Source: Desulfovibrio sp.
GTDB taxonomy: Bacteria; Desulfobacterota; Desulfovibrionia; Desulfovibrionales; Desulfovibrionaceae
Length of the DNA: 64,000 nt
Assembly (NCBI RefSeq): GCF_034006445.1
Contig: NZ_JAVESS010000001.1
Coordinates: forward strand, 558,001-622,000
Direction of reading: 5' to 3'
Under the pieces are notes generated by a model. It was given only the letters and a program-made list of their open reading frames with translations, did no database searches and was not told the DNA's origin. Positions within the stretch are counted from its first letter, which is position 1. The number at the start of each line of letters is the position of its first letter. The position numbers were made by a program, and so were the translations under genes. Of this stretch, positions 63,827-64,000 are shown one piece after another.

Positions 63827-64000
63827 ATGTGCGCCAAGATCCTGGCTGTTGCCAATCAGAAAGGAGGCGTGGGAAAAACCACAACCGCTGTGACCCTGGG
63901 TTGTGCGCTGGTACGGGCGGGAAAAAAAATCCTGTTGCTGGACCTTGATCCGCATGCCTGTGCGACCCTGCACGCCAGGATATATCCAGAGGACGTGCGT
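63827..64000 (+). CDS. ParA/MinD-family ATPase (3' end outside window)
   Basis: Only the first 58 residues are visible. It begins [20 protein letters not shown], the deviant Walker A motif of ParA-type ATPases, and continues [23 protein letters not shown]. Seven bases after cheR, so it is probably in the chemotaxis operon. Such ParA-like proteins position chemotaxis arrays or other cargo. The C-terminus cannot be judged. Confidence 0.88.
   Translation, partial: MCAKILAVANQKGGVGKTTTAVTLGCALVRAGKKILLLDLDPHACATLHARIYPEDVR

Noticed and set aside
1..64000. CRISPR arrays
   Set aside because: No regularly spaced identical repeats of 24-40 bases were seen.

Overview
The window looks like the chromosome of a sulfate-reducing deltaproteobacterium, most probably a Desulfovibrio (Desulfovibrionaceae). 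The basis is gene content and style, not a database match: moderately GC-rich core genes, AT-rich acquired patches, a cheB / HEAT-repeat / cheR / parA run, a giant RTX adhesin and a complete urea-uptake plus urease cluster. The species is not determined.

Bases 1 to about 25,577 are the right part of a temperate podovirus-type prophage. In order it carries replication genes (the first is cut by the window edge), a broken abortive-infection-like gene, lysis genes, terminase, a T7-like head and tail module (connector, scaffold, capsid, two tail tube proteins, two internal virion proteins and a 1608-residue polyvalent ejection protein), then minus-strand lysogeny genes (a Bro-type antirepressor with a structured leader, and small membrane or exported proteins), a T7-like tail fibre and its assembly protein. 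It ends in a tRNA/tmRNA 3'-end-like attachment site followed by a strong terminator.

Bases 25,578 to 28,914 form a second, AT-rich island bounded by a diverged copy of the same 3'-end-plus-terminator sequence. It holds one large membrane protein (GT-C/Gtr-like), a transposase remnant and much non-coding debris. A MarR regulator with twin palindromic operators and a flavin-binding oxidase-like protein follow. A 2821-residue secreted adhesin (31,851-40,316) has a long structured 5' leader.

The rest is core chromosome: tatA, a tandem ACT-domain protein, glpK, tRNA-Leu(CAA), then urtABCDE-ureDABCEFG behind a sigma-54-type promoter. That operon takes up urea by ABC transport and hydrolyses it with a nickel urease to ammonia and CO2 under probable nitrogen control. 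An SLC13-type transporter (minus strand), a chromosomal abortive-infection-like protein, tRNA-Pro(CGG) and cheB-HEAT-cheR-parA close the window.

Most notable are the SD-sequestering leader of the Bro gene, the helical motif shared by the phage ejection protein and a small exported phage protein, the doubled attachment-site remnant, the paired abortive-infection-like genes (one frameshifted), the pseudoknot and hairpin leader of the adhesin, and a CheR with a long FG/SF-rich disordered N-terminus.
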